Shown here piece after piece: positions 1-11,695 of a stretch of DNA of 64,000 nucleotides. Under the pieces are notes generated by a model. That model searched no databases. It worked only from the letters and a program-made list of their open reading frames with translations, and was not told the DNA's origin. Numbering within the stretch: the first letter of the stretch is position 1; the number at the start of each line of letters is the position of its first letter. Position numbers and translations under genes: made by a program. Origin of the DNA: Apoda limacodes (Eukaryota > Arthropoda > Insecta > Lepidoptera > Limacodidae); contig OX291547.1 in assembly GCA_946406115.1 (NCBI GenBank), positions 2,547,001 to 2,611,000 of the forward strand, given 5' to 3'.

Positions 1-629
1 ATAGTACAACCAAATGATTTCAGCTTATAGAAAAATCTTTATGCAATGAATTCTAGAAAATTTATTTTAACCCTATTGTAACAATTAGGATTGCACAAAA
101 AGGATAATTACTGATATTTTATAGGAATTAGTGGTATAAATGTGCTGTGCTAAAGCATTAAGCTCAAATCGCCATTTTCAGGAAAATCACCAATAATATA
201 ATACATCGTAATTCTATAATTCCACTAGATATTTCAAGTTTCTTGCGAATGATAGCTATGATTTATATAACAAATATCAAATTGACCATAAAATGAAGCT
301 ATAGCTGTATAAAAAAAAACAAATTTAGTAGCAAATAAACGCATTGTCTATTATCAATTAGTAGGTTTTATGTAAAATCTTTAATATACTGAAGGCGCAT
401 TGAAATTGAGATGTAAAACATCATAATATTTCTGGTGAACTATATACTATAACGGCAGTTGAATTGTACTTTATTATAAGTCAATTACAAAGATATATAG
501 TATTCCATCAGGACATCATTTTTACCGCAAATTAATGTTGATGAAATTGTCAAAAGCTACATAAAATATATGCATATACAAACTTGTAACATATTAAGTT
601 ATAATTGTTTTACTAATAATGTTTTAAAT
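1..629. other. AT-rich intergenic, nothing recognised
   Basis: No open frame of note, no splice-flanked exon and no repeat family that I recognise. Base composition is strongly AT-rich, as in most of the window. Confidence 0.5.
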
Positions 630-875
630 GTTAAGTACCACTACTGTATCTCAGTAATAATGCTTTAAGTGGTAAATACCACTGTTGTATTTTAGCAAAA
701 ACCACGTAAGTACCACTATTATGTCTAACTAATAATAATTTGAGCGCTATATCCCACTGATGTATCTCAGAATAACGCTTGAAGCGGTAAGGAGCACTAG
801 TGTATTTCTGTTACTCTGTTATAACGGTTAAAGCAGTAAGTAACGCCATGTAGCACCTTTGTAACTAAGCATAAC
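630..875. repeat. degenerate ~40-bp tandem repeat, about 6 units
   Basis: Units begin with TAAGTACCACT or close variants at about 632, 673, 707, 748, 788 and 837. The spacing is 34-49 bp. Many units share an internal TGTATCTCAG-like stretch and end in a G-rich AAGTGG/AAGCGG. The units are well diverged, so this is an old minisatellite. Confidence 0.6.
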
Positions 876-2016
876 TCTGATATTTTTTTTAATATAATAA
901 AGCCTATTTTATATCCCTTAACCTACATGATTTTGAACAAATTTCACGTAATAATATAACGTAATAAAGTAAGTACGAGTATTTTCTCTAACAACTAAAC
1001 ACTATTCACATAGTTGAACATCTTATGCAAGTACAATAACTACAAAACTAACGACAGCAACACATTTAGTAAGTGGGTGGGCAGTAAATAGTAAATAGAA
1101 TGGATTCGGAATATCAACTTGTGTCCGTCCATTGACGTAGTAGTTAAAATGTATAAATATGTAATAAATATGTAGTTAATATGTACTGTATCTGATATAT
1201 CGCTATTATGTAAGCACTAAAGAACTTTAAGCTCTAAGGACGTGGACCTCTTTCGTGGTTAAGTCTGAGCTATAGTATGCTATAATTCTAATTCTGAATT
1301 CTGATATGTCACTTAAAAGCTTAGTTAGAACCATTGTACAGGTCATATAAGGCTTATCTTAGCGCTAATGTGCTGGTTGGGTGATTATAGTCAAAATACG
1401 ACTACTACTATTCCTTATTGTGTGGCTGCGCCCAAACCATATGCACAGAATAAGGAATAGTACAAGTCCGTCAGTAGAGATCACTCTAGCTAGAGATTAT
1501 AGTCAAAACACGACTGAGACCATAATTAGAAATAATACGGCTTGTAGCGTATATTCGCTACAATTCTAAAATTTTCCCACTAAAAGAACGCAACTCAATA
1601 CTAAGTTATTTTAAAATTTCTGTATATTTTTTAAATAGAAGCCGTTATAGGCAACGCTTAACACATTTACGAATTAGGTTTAACTAATAATGTGTTTGAC
1701 ATTTGGCTGGTCCGGAAGTGACCAAATATAAAAATAGCGTCATTTTAATATCATGCTGGATAGTGGTCGAGTAGCAGTGATACTTTTTTCTGCTGGAGAG
1801 TGGACTTTTTACATAACTTGTCAGTAGCAAAAAACAAAGAAAAACTTTTTGTGCCCGTTCCTGATCAATAAGTAAGTTATAAAGTTGTCGAAACTTTTAA
1901 CCTTACTTTTTTTTCATTTTCGTGTTTTTTCGAACAGCTGAAATCACCATTTAGCCTTTGTTGGTTTTCCTGACCTAGGCTGTTTATTTTTTTCCCTTGT
2001 TAGGTTATGTAAACGA
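876..2016. other. intergenic with two stray units of the 53-bp repeat
   Basis: Mostly featureless AT-rich DNA. GATTATAGTCAAAATACGAC at about 1384 and GATTATAGTCAAAACACGAC at about 1495 match the core of the 53-bp tandem array that begins at 2017. They look like detached or decayed units of that array. A short open frame at 1381-1569 lies across these repeats and is not taken as a gene. Confidence 0.5.
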
Positions 2017-2330
2017 ACAACTGTAGTCAAAACACGGCTGAGATTAAGCCATAAGTAGATATCACTCTAGCGATTGTAGTCAAAATACGACTGAGATCAA
2101 ACCTGAAGTAGATATTACTCTAGAGATTGTAGTCAAAACACAGCTGAGTTCAAACCATAAGTAGATATCACTCTTGAGATTGTAGTCAAAACACGACTGA
2201 GATCAAACCAGAAGTAGATATCAATCTAGAGATTATAGTCAAAACACGGCTAAGAGCAAATCATAAGTAGATATTACTCTAGAGATTGTAGTCAAAACAC
2301 GGCTGAGATCAAAGCATTAGATACCCGGCC
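2017..2330 (+). repeat. 53-bp tandem repeat, about 6 units
   Basis: The core GTAGTCAAAACACGRCTGAG recurs with starts at about 2019, 2072, 2125, 2178, 2231 and 2284, an exact 53-bp period. Each unit continues through AAGTAGATATCACTCTAGAG. Units differ by several substitutions but no indels, so it behaves as a regular minisatellite. No coding potential. Confidence 0.85.
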
Positions 2331-4198
2331 TGAGAATCTGGTGTGATGTTGAACCGCCGTAATTTAACTATTGATACATTCATTAGCGCTGCAATATTAC
2401 GACGTAATTTTTTCTACGTAGATACTTAAAAAAAACACTGGTGTTATTGATAGAGTCGCGAAACTAAACAAGGGTTGCGTGTCTAATTAGGTAATAAAAT
2501 TTATAGTGAACAAATTTGAGGCACTTATTTGTCCACAGCGACTCATTCATCACGTTGGGCCGCCTACAGAATAATTAGAGACTCATAAATTTCGAGGGTT
2601 CATATGGGTGCTCCTTCGTGACCATTAATCCGTCCTCTGCATCACAAGACTGCAACAGCTGTAACAGATCTGGTGGCACCTTCACGACGAGATGAATTTA
2701 ATTTACTGTGGACTAAAAACTGGTTAAATAATTTGAGTCGTTACGATAATAATTTGTATAATTTAAATTCAGAAATTGGAATAAAACTTTATAGTGGCAT
2801 TATTAAGTGGGACGTAAAAAATAAGTTTAAAAACTTATTGGATTGCTAATATAGGGCCCTTCGTACTTTGGTTTCAAAGTCCGAGTCAAAATTCATTTCA
2901 ACACTTTTGAATCGTCAAAACTGGTAGTTATATTTTGTTACTTAGTTCTAAAACTTAAAAATTTCTATAAGTTTCAAAAGATTAAGGTTTTTTGAGTTTT
3001 CGGTAAGTTTTTAAGATGTTGCCGATGCTGATAATGATGATAATGAATATGATGCAAATAAAGTATAAAAGTATCGCTAAATTACGTTCAAATATGTGAA
3101 ATTCTTTAAATTTTTATGTTATGGCGTTTTTTTCGTAACTGGTGTACATATTAATTTTAAACTTATTAAAGTTTACTTTTTATATGCCAGCTGGCAAAAT
3201 CAGGTAAGGTAAGGTAGTATATAAGTCTTTGAACCATGTAAAATTATCATGGACGTGTGGATTATGGAAATAAATTATAAATCATTATGTTTTTTTTTTG
3301 ATTTAATTTACAATGCTGATTTACACCGAGAAGAGTTGGTTAGGAAGAAGCTTAATGGTAATTCTTAAAAGAAATATCGACAAGTTTCTAATATATAATG
3401 TCTATGTAACAATTCAAAACACCATCTAAAAAAACACATTTTTTTAACACTTATAGTTTTATTATTTTCGGTCATTCAATTTTAAGAAACTCGAGACATT
3501 TTGGCCTAATACATAGATCTGATTATTCTTTTTATAAGACTTTCAAGGAACTGCACAAACAGGCAAGTTTCTGATCACACTTGACGTGTCTCACTGGTAT
3601 CCACAATCTGACAGCTAAGTCGACATTGCAAGGATCACCTTCATAATAACTAAAAGCATATGTAATATTTTATATTTACAATAAATATTTCCGGTCATAT
3701 TTTAAAATGTTAAAATTATTGTTTAACTAAAAATCGTCTTTAAGTTACTTTTAATTTACAAAAATCATGTCAAGAAGTAATCACACGCATTAAGTTAGGG
3801 TTCCGTAGAATAGGGATTATTGCAAATACTTGTGAGCCAATTTTCTTTAAAATAACTTTCGTTAAAAGTGTTTAAATAAAGTATTATTATCGTACCTATT
3901 TTTTGTCAGATGCTTAGGCGCAGGTATAGAAGTTTAAAAGTTAGAGAGGGACACAACCTTCTGTAACATTAGAAGAACTTGCAGAATATATCTAAGACGT
4001 TAACTTTGAGGAGCAGTTAGTTTAGAACCTTAAATTATTTTTGAACATAACCCTTTTTTTTTACAATTATGTTACAAAATTGTATAATGGTTAAGATAAA
4101 ACACCTTTCTGTGAATGAATGAATGTTCATTAGTGTCGATGTTCAGGCGGTAAAATAATAAGACGTACTTAAAATACGGACGATCAGACGACCGGACG
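2331..4198. other. intergenic, no gene seen
   Basis: No convincing exon. A short ACACTTTTGAATCGTCAAA motif near 2905 matches the core of a repeat that recurs at 5485, 13129, 22510 and 48003. GGGTTCCGTAG near 3800 is a fragment of the GGGTTCCGTA repeat family. Confidence 0.45.
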
Positions 4199-4262
4199 GA
4201 CCGGATATAATGAAATAATAAGGGTTCTGTTTTTACCATTTGGTAACAAAACCCTACAATGC
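4199..4262 (+). repeat. 3' fragment of a GGGTTCCGTA-family interspersed repeat
   Basis: Contains GACGGACCGG, then GGGTTCTGTTTTTACCATTT and GGTAACAAAACCCTA. This is the typical terminal segment of the lepidopteran repeat whose longer copies lie at 13186-13925 and 21307-21737. Confidence 0.55.
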
Positions 4263-5484
4263 TGCATCAAAAGCGATAACAGGTGCGATTTCAACTAAAT
4301 ACCAATAAAAGTTTTAAGGGACATGAGATTCTTTTAAAAGCTTTAATGTTTAATGCTTGTAATGGTTTAATGTTTACAAACTTATTTTTTAGAGTAACAT
4401 ACTATTTTCAGAAAATAAACGACAGGGTAAAGATTACCTACGCTACCGACACGACATCAATTAAGGAAATAATTAATTATAAATTTAACTTATTTAATAT
4501 CGCTTTCAGAGTACACTTTAATACAGAAGATAAAAATTAACCCACGTAAATATCCTTTAAGCGGGACTTTCCGATGTGCGACTTGTTATTTATTCGAGGA
4601 AAATATTTTTACGAGACAGGTCGAGGATAAAATAATGTAAGCTTTGGTGCATTTTTAAATTAAATAACTTAATGGACACATAAGTGTTTAATTTAAATGG
4701 ATGTTAAATCGTAACTTAAATATAAAGTCCGGTTGAGTGTCTGTCGTACACACATTGAGTTTGCAACCAGAATTTCACATATTTGAACGTAATTTAGCGA
4801 TACTTTTATACTTTATTTGCATCATATTCATTATCATCATTATCAGCATCGGCAACATCTTAAAAACCAATTTGCAGATTTTGTTTAAAACAATTGCCGT
4901 TAAAAGTATTTATATAGTGTTATAACGGTGATTTTTTTCAGGTTTCAACAACACTTGGTTAAAAACTGATAGGGCAACTTAAAACAAAAAGGTACTTTAG
5001 AAGCTAATATAAATATACAGTTACTTGAAAGAAACAAAAACAAAAAAACAGGGTAATACCCGAAAATAGTATTGATCGTTGCAACAAACAGAAAGTGACT
5101 TTGTTTGAGGCAAATGATAGTTTGGAGCCCATCCCTGAACGAAGCAAGACCGAGCGATATGTACCGTTTGATGCCTCTACTCTTATATTAGATAAACAAG
5201 AAACTACTTATGCCGCATTTTGTTTGCCGATAAATGCGCTTAATGTTAGTAAAGTTAAAAATACGCAAATCTGTTTGAGAGCTTAACAAATGTTGTCTTA
5301 TCTCTACAGTCGGACTATTGAACTCCACCTCCACGCATAATGTTTATTAGCAAAAAATTGCTTGCGATTGGTTGCGACTGTAAGTGGTTCTGAAGAAGGT
5401 CTACGCCGTAGGTTCAACTGCGTAGAACCTGCTGCGAGATATCTATTCTTAGCGAGGGTTGGATTTTTCAAAAAATAAAATATT
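4263..5484. other. intergenic; short open frames not accepted
   Basis: Open frames at 4283-4540 and 5095-5286 have AT-rich composition, no recognisable domain and no splice context. A small inverted repeat (AGGTCTACGC against GCGTAGAACC) lies near 5400-5430. I see nothing else. Confidence 0.4.
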
Positions 5485-5535
5485 ATTTAGTAACATTGAC
5501 GATTCAAAGGTGTTTGTAAAAACCTAATTTGAATT
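5485..5535 (-). repeat. fragment of the TCAAAG/TTTGAATCGTCAAAG repeat
   Basis: Read on the minus strand it gives GGTTTTTACAAACACC, then TTTGAATCGTCAATG and an AATATTATTTT tract. This matches the same order of motifs at 13129-13180 (minus), 22510-22600 (plus) and 48003-48092 (plus). Confidence 0.6.
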
Positions 5536-6370
5536 TAAAAAAAAGTTTGAGTTTATTATTTTTTAATTACGGTATAATTTATAGGTGTTCTACAATAATA
5601 CTAACACTAGATACTTGGATTGACGGTAAAGTGTGTGGTGCAGTAAAGTACACGTAGGTATCCAGTGTGTTGTTGTTACGGTAAATATCTTCTAGCAATA
5701 AGTTCTTCTAGCTAGTAAAATCATTGCGAACAAGTGGTAAAATCTATAAAATTATAATTAATTACATTCGATTATTAAAATATTTTATTTTGATTTCATA
5801 CAGATTTTATTTTATCAAATGATAAGTGCTTTTGGCAGAGGACAAGCCTCTTCTTGAAAAGAAAGAACAATTTGCAGAAGTTTAGGTAATTATTAGTTTT
5901 AATTGTTTAATTGTTTACGAACCGCGAAGTAGTGAAAGTGGCAACTTTTTTCGTGATTCGTGATTTCGTGACAGCTGAAAATGTCATCACCTGCTGTAAT
6001 CTCTTTCGTTGGGTTAAAATTTGTTAATTGGTCAGTTAAATAATGTTGCGTGTACAGATTATGCGTAAAACTGCGCGGAAGTTGTTGCGACAAATACCGG
6101 GGACAACTTGCCTTTATAAAGTATTAATTTATGGGTCGAAAATAATCGTAAATTGATCATTCAAAACTGTATATCGTTGAGATTACGAAAAAGCTGCTAA
6201 ATCTTGTGATATTTAGTTTGCCAACTAAGATACTACACTATAGGGAAATGGTTAAGGACTAGGTTTTTATAACTAAGTTTTATGCTTCTTTAAATTAACT
6301 AATTATAAAATAGCAAAAAATTATCTGATACACGTCAAGCCTGTCACCTGTCAACAATGTGCGACTTTCT
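5536..6370. other. intergenic, no gene seen
   Basis: AT-rich, with no exon or repeat that I can assign. The short minus-strand open frame at 5899-6093 has no domain or splice support. Confidence 0.4.
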
Positions 6371-6655
6371 ATCCTACTATCCTTCTAATATTATTAATGT
6401 GAAAGAATGTCTGAATGGATGAATGTTTGTTACTCAATCACGATTCAACCACGGGACGAATCTAGGTGATAAATGGCACACATATAGGTTAGGCCCTGGA
6501 TTAGGAAAAATTTTATCCTGAAAAATTCAAAAGTTCACGAGGGAATAAATATAACCGAGCTTAAACAAACTATAGCTATAGTTAAACTTTATTAGTATAA
6601 TTAAGGAGTTTCAAGCCGATAACCGAATTTAGGGTGGGCTGGCAAAATCTAGTAT
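6371..6655 (+). repeat. SINE-like element, ACTAATATTAT family
   Basis: Starts CTACTATCCTTCTAATATTA and runs through GTTTGTTACTCAATCACG, GGCCCTGGATTAGG, TATAGCTATAGTTAAAC and TTAGTATAATTAAGGAGTT, ending GGCAAAATCTAGT. The same ordered landmarks occur in reverse at 49505-49805 and in truncated form at 31813-32512 and 52955-53190. This is a full-length but diverged member of an abundant non-autonomous lepidopteran family. The class (SINE-like or other) is not certain. Confidence 0.75.
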
Positions 6656-7159
6656 AAAATATAATAAATAAATTAATTTATGTAATGCGTCGCGTTGTGT
6701 CCCGGCATAGAGTGCGCTGACTTTGTCGTTTATGTATAGAAAAACAATAATAAGACAAGTGATGGACAGATAAGTAATCTCATTACTGAGTGAGTGTTGC
6801 AGACTGTTGCGACACAGGGAGGAGCTGGCACCCGCACCAGCGTCCAGACCGAAGGTCGACATCGCGACCATGTCGCGCGTCGGACTAACGTTGTCTCTTC
6901 AACAATTTTGTACTATTTCACAAACATTTATATGAGAATTACAAAGCTATAGTAAAAGAAACCGAACTCACTTCCGAAACGGATTCCGCACACAATAAAA
7001 ACACAAAAACGTTGGTAAACATCAAGATAGAATATATGTGAAGCAACACGTCGAACAAATACCCTGAGCCATATAGATATACGGATGTGAGTCCTAAAAT
7101 AATAATATCTATATACAAATTCTATAGTCATTTCTGAGCCTTTGTTACCGGTACTGAAA
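6656..7159. other. intergenic with a GC-rich patch
   Basis: A GC-rich stretch at about 6790-6895 is open on both strands over a short distance. It has no clear acceptor-donor pair and no domain that I recognise. The rest is AT-rich. It could be a decayed exon or part of an unrecognised repeat. Confidence 0.35.
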
Positions 7160-7276
7160 GCGAAAAATAAAATTAACAGAGGTCGTAAAATAAAATTAAC
7201 AGAGGTCGTAAAATAAAATTAACAGAGGTCGTAAAATAAAATTAACAGAGGTCGTAAAATAAAAGTGACAGAGGTC
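7160..7276 (+). repeat. 23-bp tandem repeat, 5 units
   Basis: The unit AAAATTAACAGAGGTCGT with an AAAAT lead recurs with GGTC at 7181, 7204, 7227, 7250 and 7273, an exact 23-bp period. The first four units are nearly identical; the last has AAGTGACAG. It looks like a young minisatellite. Confidence 0.9.
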
Positions 7277-7639
7277 CAGAAGCTTCTACTTTGTTTTCTG
7301 AATGTTCAGATAGGAACAATTAAAAGAGTCGTTTAAAGCGATATACGAAAGGAGAAGAGCTCGTGGACATGGCTTTAGACAGGAAATACATTATTATCTA
7401 GGATTCATTTTAAGACTGCGATATAGGCTAGATCGCGTAAAGACGCCGTTTTGGTGCAAATTTGTATTTAATGCTAATAAATCTGGAAGTGACAATTGTT
7501 TCAACACTTGTGCAAATTTTTGCAATGAAAATTGGTTACATAATTAGAATAGCTTGTTATCTAGTGCATTGACTATAAGTTGTAGAATTAATTGATCATT
7601 TGATTGAGTTTTTTGGTCCTTTACTATTTGTTTCTACAA

Positions 7640-8215
7640 ATCGCTTTAAAACAATTGGCATGTAGCCTGGACATAGCGAAGGCGTTCGCTCGGGTCGGGT
7701 ACACATTAATGCTGGTGTCCCACAAGGCTCTGTGCTGTCTCCTACGCTGTTTCTACTGCATATCAAAGACATGTTGTCCATTAACAACATAAATTGCTAT
7801 GCGGACGACAGTACTGGAGACGCTTTGCATGGGCTGTGCACACATCCCTCGTTCCGTTGTGGAGGAAAAGCGCGGAGAACTTGTGTCTCAAATCAAGACC
7901 ACCCTGTCCAAGGTGTCTGACTGAGGAGGAAAAACTTGGTCCGATTCAACCCTACGAAGACACACGTCTGCGCGTTCACCGCTAAGAAAACACCATTCAC
8001 TGTAATACTCCCTCCTCCATCCCCAAGAGCATTGGGATCCTTGATTTTGACAGTGGTGTGGAGCTTGGTTATGTTCAGTACCGAGATCATTTGCAAGACA
8101 AGATGAAGCTGACGTCCAAAAACTTGGTGTACTCAACAGAGCGAAGCAGTACTTTACCTCGGGGCAAAGGTTGCTGCTTTATAATGTCAATGCCTCAGAA
8201 CAAACCCTATTATAC
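7640..8215 (+). pseudogene. Jockey-type LINE reverse transcriptase remnant
   Basis: Decayed reverse transcriptase of a non-LTR retrotransposon. About 7660-7690 encodes LDIAKAFARV. At 7706-7840 one frame reads NAGVPQGSVLSPTLF, then HIKDMLS and the catalytic YADD box in CYADDSTGDALH. A later frame (about 8115-8200) gives KLGVLNRAKQYF and GQRLLLYN. These are successive landmarks of the Jockey clade as found in moths. The palm domain is broken by frameshifts and internal stops (for example after TLSKVSD near 7920), and the 5' half, including any endonuclease, is absent. It is dead and 5'-truncated. The clade call rests on motif recognition, not alignment. Confidence 0.8.
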
Positions 8216-8400
8216 AAGCGGTAGAACACACACAGGGAGGCATAGTATCTCCTCAGACCTTGATACGGCTTGTGAGTTTGGTATCGTCGACGACTCTCAT
8301 AGTTCGTCGTTGAACCGATTCAAAAGGGTTAAGCTGGGATCTGAGTGCACCTGCCCAGAGACGGCATCAATACTTAATATGAGGACTTGTGAAGCAAACA
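8207..8400 (+). repeat. diverged repeat pair, copy 1 (LINE-adjacent)
   Basis: The order CCTATTATACA, GGTAG.ACACACA, GGAGGCA..ATCTC, TTCAAAAGGG, AAGCTGG and ACTTAAT also occurs at 9648-9850 with many substitutions. This copy follows the reverse-transcriptase remnant directly and may be its diverged continuation. Confidence 0.5.
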
Positions 8401-9647
8401 TGTGGATAGAAGCGGTGCAAATCAATAATATGTACGCGATACTGTGTGAATGCTGCGGTTTCTCTGATTTTAAGCATTTGCACAAAAATCACTAGATATT
8501 TGAAAGTACGTTTGTAAAGTTGATAAGTTTTACACATTAACTTAAATTATTTGTTTCGTTTACTTACTTATTAAATAGAAATAATCCCTACGTTTTTGTG
8601 TGTAGTTCTGTAGTCTCGTTAAATTTCGAAGAGACTTACTCAAGTAGTTGAGAAAAAATGGAAAACACTTACAACCCAAAAATAAATTCAATAACAAACT
8701 ACTAAAGAAACTTTATTTTTACTCTTGAAAGTTTCTTCAATAGGTGGTCCATTTCTTTGACTTCAACATATAAAGAGTTCGTCAGGTCTAAGTCAGGCAA
8801 CTGAGACTAACTTAATCAATGTAAATGTTTACAGAACGTTTAGGTGCAAATAAAGATCTGAACTCCCCTATTCTAATTCTACAGGCTAATGCAGCTTAGT
8901 GCTTCAAATTATATTAATTGCCCTAAAAATTGATCAATCAGATATAACTAGAAAAGTGGTTCGAAGCCGTGTCAAAAAGAGCAAAATGGGAGACCATTCT
9001 TATAACAGATATATGTAATCACCTTCTAGGAATCATTAATAAAACAAGCCTCTACTTTAGCAACAATATTACAAGAATGGACTTGCAACATAACTTTTTA
9101 ATGTGCCTATGTATGGTATCAGTAGCGCACAAAGTATTTACGTGAAAATAAATCATATTATTATCAACTTTCAAAGAATTTTAAGCTTCTTACTTAGTTA
9201 TAACACTGACCAGTTGAGATAAAATGCAAAGGATAAGCAGAATTCTATTTACAAAAACAAAAAAACGGTAAAACCTTGCAAATGAATCCACTGACTTGAG
9301 TATCTCAGCCGTAAATTTCCTCACAAAGTCAGAGAAATAAGAAGAGAATTATTCGCGAGTGGCTATTGCCGTTTAAGACTGGCTAATTCGTCAAACATGT
9401 GCATATAAATGATACACTTTAGAAATAAGAAGCCATTGACTAACATCAACGTTGATCCAGTTTTTAAGACAATTACGATTGATGTAACACGTATTAAATT
9501 AACCACATTAACTAACAAAGTCATCATTTCGAAGTTTTCGTTCATGTTTTTTTATAAACTCATAGAGGTCCAAGCTCCATACGCTCTAAGGTCGCTGTAT
9601 GGCTTAAGGTGGCTCTAACCTTAGGCATTATTTCGAACAATTCGAAC
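8401..9647. other. intergenic, nothing recognised
   Basis: AT-rich. Short open frames at 9363-9618 overlap on opposite strands and have no domain. No repeat family was recognised. Confidence 0.4.
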
Positions 9648-9850
9648 AATACCTATTATACATGTGGTAGGCACACAAAGGAAGGCAAAATCTCACCACA
9701 GTCTTAAAGGTTTGATATCGCCTCTAAGATTGGAATCGTTAAACATTCTCTCAGCTTGATTTGAACTGAGTCAAAAGGGCCAAGCTGGTATTCAGGTGCT
9801 CCAGATGTGGCAGCAGTACTTAATTTTCCCAAAACCACACAAAGAGATCA
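9648..9850 (+). repeat. diverged repeat pair, copy 2
   Basis: Homologous in motif order to 8207-8400 and in the same orientation, 1441 bp downstream. It abuts the 3' end of the opposite-strand LINE at 9885-11695. Confidence 0.5.
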
Positions 9851-9884
9851 TCAAAAAGACCTTCTCGTTGAGTAAGACTCGGTG

Positions 9885-11695
9885 GTACTCGTACCTACAT
9901 ATATATATTTTATATTTAAAACAATTAACGAGAGCATTACGAGCCTTAGTAGTAGTAATAAATTCTTTACAGTTGATTGGTAGACTACAATTGCGGCGGT
10001 CTTATCGCTATTTAGTGATTTCTTCCAGACAACCGTTCGGTAGAGGAAATCTAGTAGAATAAGATTTAAGAGTAGGTGCAACTTGGAACTAGAAAGTAAT
10101 ATAAATATCAATAAAAACAAACAAGTGTGTAATTATAATAATAGATACGAATAAGACATAATACACGTTACTACATATTAAATATAGTATGAAAAAATAT
10201 TTACATAATACCTACTACATAGACGTACTCAAAATAAATAAAATTACATGTCTTATTTGTAAAATAATAATTATTAATGTGACCGATAATAATTTTTAAC
10301 CTGCGTTTTCTAAGAATTTTTATAGAGCCAAGGAATTCAAAGCAATGTTTAAGATAAGTTGGTGATGAAGTTATGAACAGAACGGAATAAAGAAGAGAAA
10401 TAAGGTGTGTATTTCGGCGTTGGCGAATGGAGAGCCACTTGAGCTTAGAACGAAAGTCTGAAACATGATCAAATTTGCGTAAACCAAATATGAACCGTAT
10501 AGATAAATTTTGGAGCCGCTCAAGTTTGTTTAATTGCTCTTCAGTAAGATCAGGGAAGCATACGTCGCCGTAGTAGAGAACCGGTAGGAGTAATGACTGT
10601 GAAAGCGCAATTTTGGTAGGAATTGGTAGGAAGTTCTGAAGTCTTCTCAAAGATTTTATAGAGGCGAACAGTTTTCTGCTTTTGTCTTCAGCTTATTATG
10701 CCAGGATAATGTGCGATCAATGTTAATGACTAGGTTTTTCACACATTCGCTAAAAGTAACACAAAAATTATTACACATGATGTAGGGTAACCGTTGCCAA
10801 TCAATTTTATTAATGAGTCTTGAGCTTCCTTCTACGATAGCCTGTGTTTTACTCGGGTTTATTTTAAAACTGTGTGATTCACTCCAGGCTACAATCTGTG
10901 CAATATCGGCATTAATAGTGTTTACTGCTAGATTTAGATTTTCAAAAGAGGTTTGCGAGTAGATTTGTAGATCATCTGCATACATATGGTAGAGAGAAGA
11001 AATTTGAGATGTAATAGAATTTATGAAAATAGTAAAAAGAAGTGGAGACAACACGCCACCTTGCGGGACACCGGCAGAAGTATCGCACCAGGAAGATGTA
11101 TAATCATCAACTTAAATGCGTTGCCGACGTCCACACAAGTATCTATGAAACCAGTCAATTGCCGTTGGAGATATGTTAACAGAGCGTTAGCGTGCTAACA
11201 GTATGTCAAAATCAACAGTATTAAAAGCATTGCTAAAATCAAGTAATGAGATTACTGTCACCTGCTTGTTCTCCATTCCGAATCGAATGTCATCAGTTAT
11301 TTTAACCAACGAAGTAGCCGTACTATGACCTGGACGGAAGCCGGATTTATATGGGTCAAGTAAGTCATTTTGGTTCAGAGAACTGCTGATTTGTTTCTGA
11401 ACAACCCGCTCTAAAACTTTGGATAGGAAAGGAAGAATGGAAATAGGTCTATAGTCAGAGAAGGGGAAGGATTCGTTCTTTTGACAGAGGTATAATTTGA
11501 GCTTCTTTTTACACGTTCGGAAATTTTCCATTTGTAATAGAATAATTTATGATATGGGAACGATAATATCAAGAATGGGTAAGATCATTTTACGGTTAAT
11601 GCAGTCATTACCGAACGCATTCGATGGAGCTGAAAGGATGCTCTTCTTAACATCACAATCATCATTGCCTAAAAGTAAGAAAGTAAAAGTAAAAC
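9885..11695 (-). pseudogene. Jockey-like LINE, reverse transcriptase and C-terminus
   Basis: The longest retrotransposon remnant in the first 25 kb, read right to left. About 11690-11532 encodes the pre-RT segment including MILPILDIIVPI. Then come SDYRPISILPFLSK and FRPGHSTATSLV (about 11460-11310), LDFSNAFNTVDFDILLAR (about 11250-11190), [13 protein letters not shown] (about 11085-11045) and the catalytic [11 protein letters not shown] (about 10985-10950). After a frameshift near 10655 it continues LPIPTKIALSQSLLLPVLYYG. The C-terminal LPINCKEFITTTKARNALV lies near 9990-9900. In-frame stops at 11187-11189 and near 11115 and the frameshift make it inactive. The fingers-palm motif set is nearly complete, so it is moderately young. 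No endonuclease domain is visible upstream. Confidence 0.88.

Noticed and set aside
5095..5286. 63-codon open frame with protein-like composition
   Set aside because: No recognisable domain, no acceptor or donor in phase, no neighbouring exon.
6629..6871. 80-codon minus-strand frame starting in a GC-rich patch
   Set aside because: Only the first ~30 codons are non-AT-rich, no homology is recognised, and the opposite strand is also open there.
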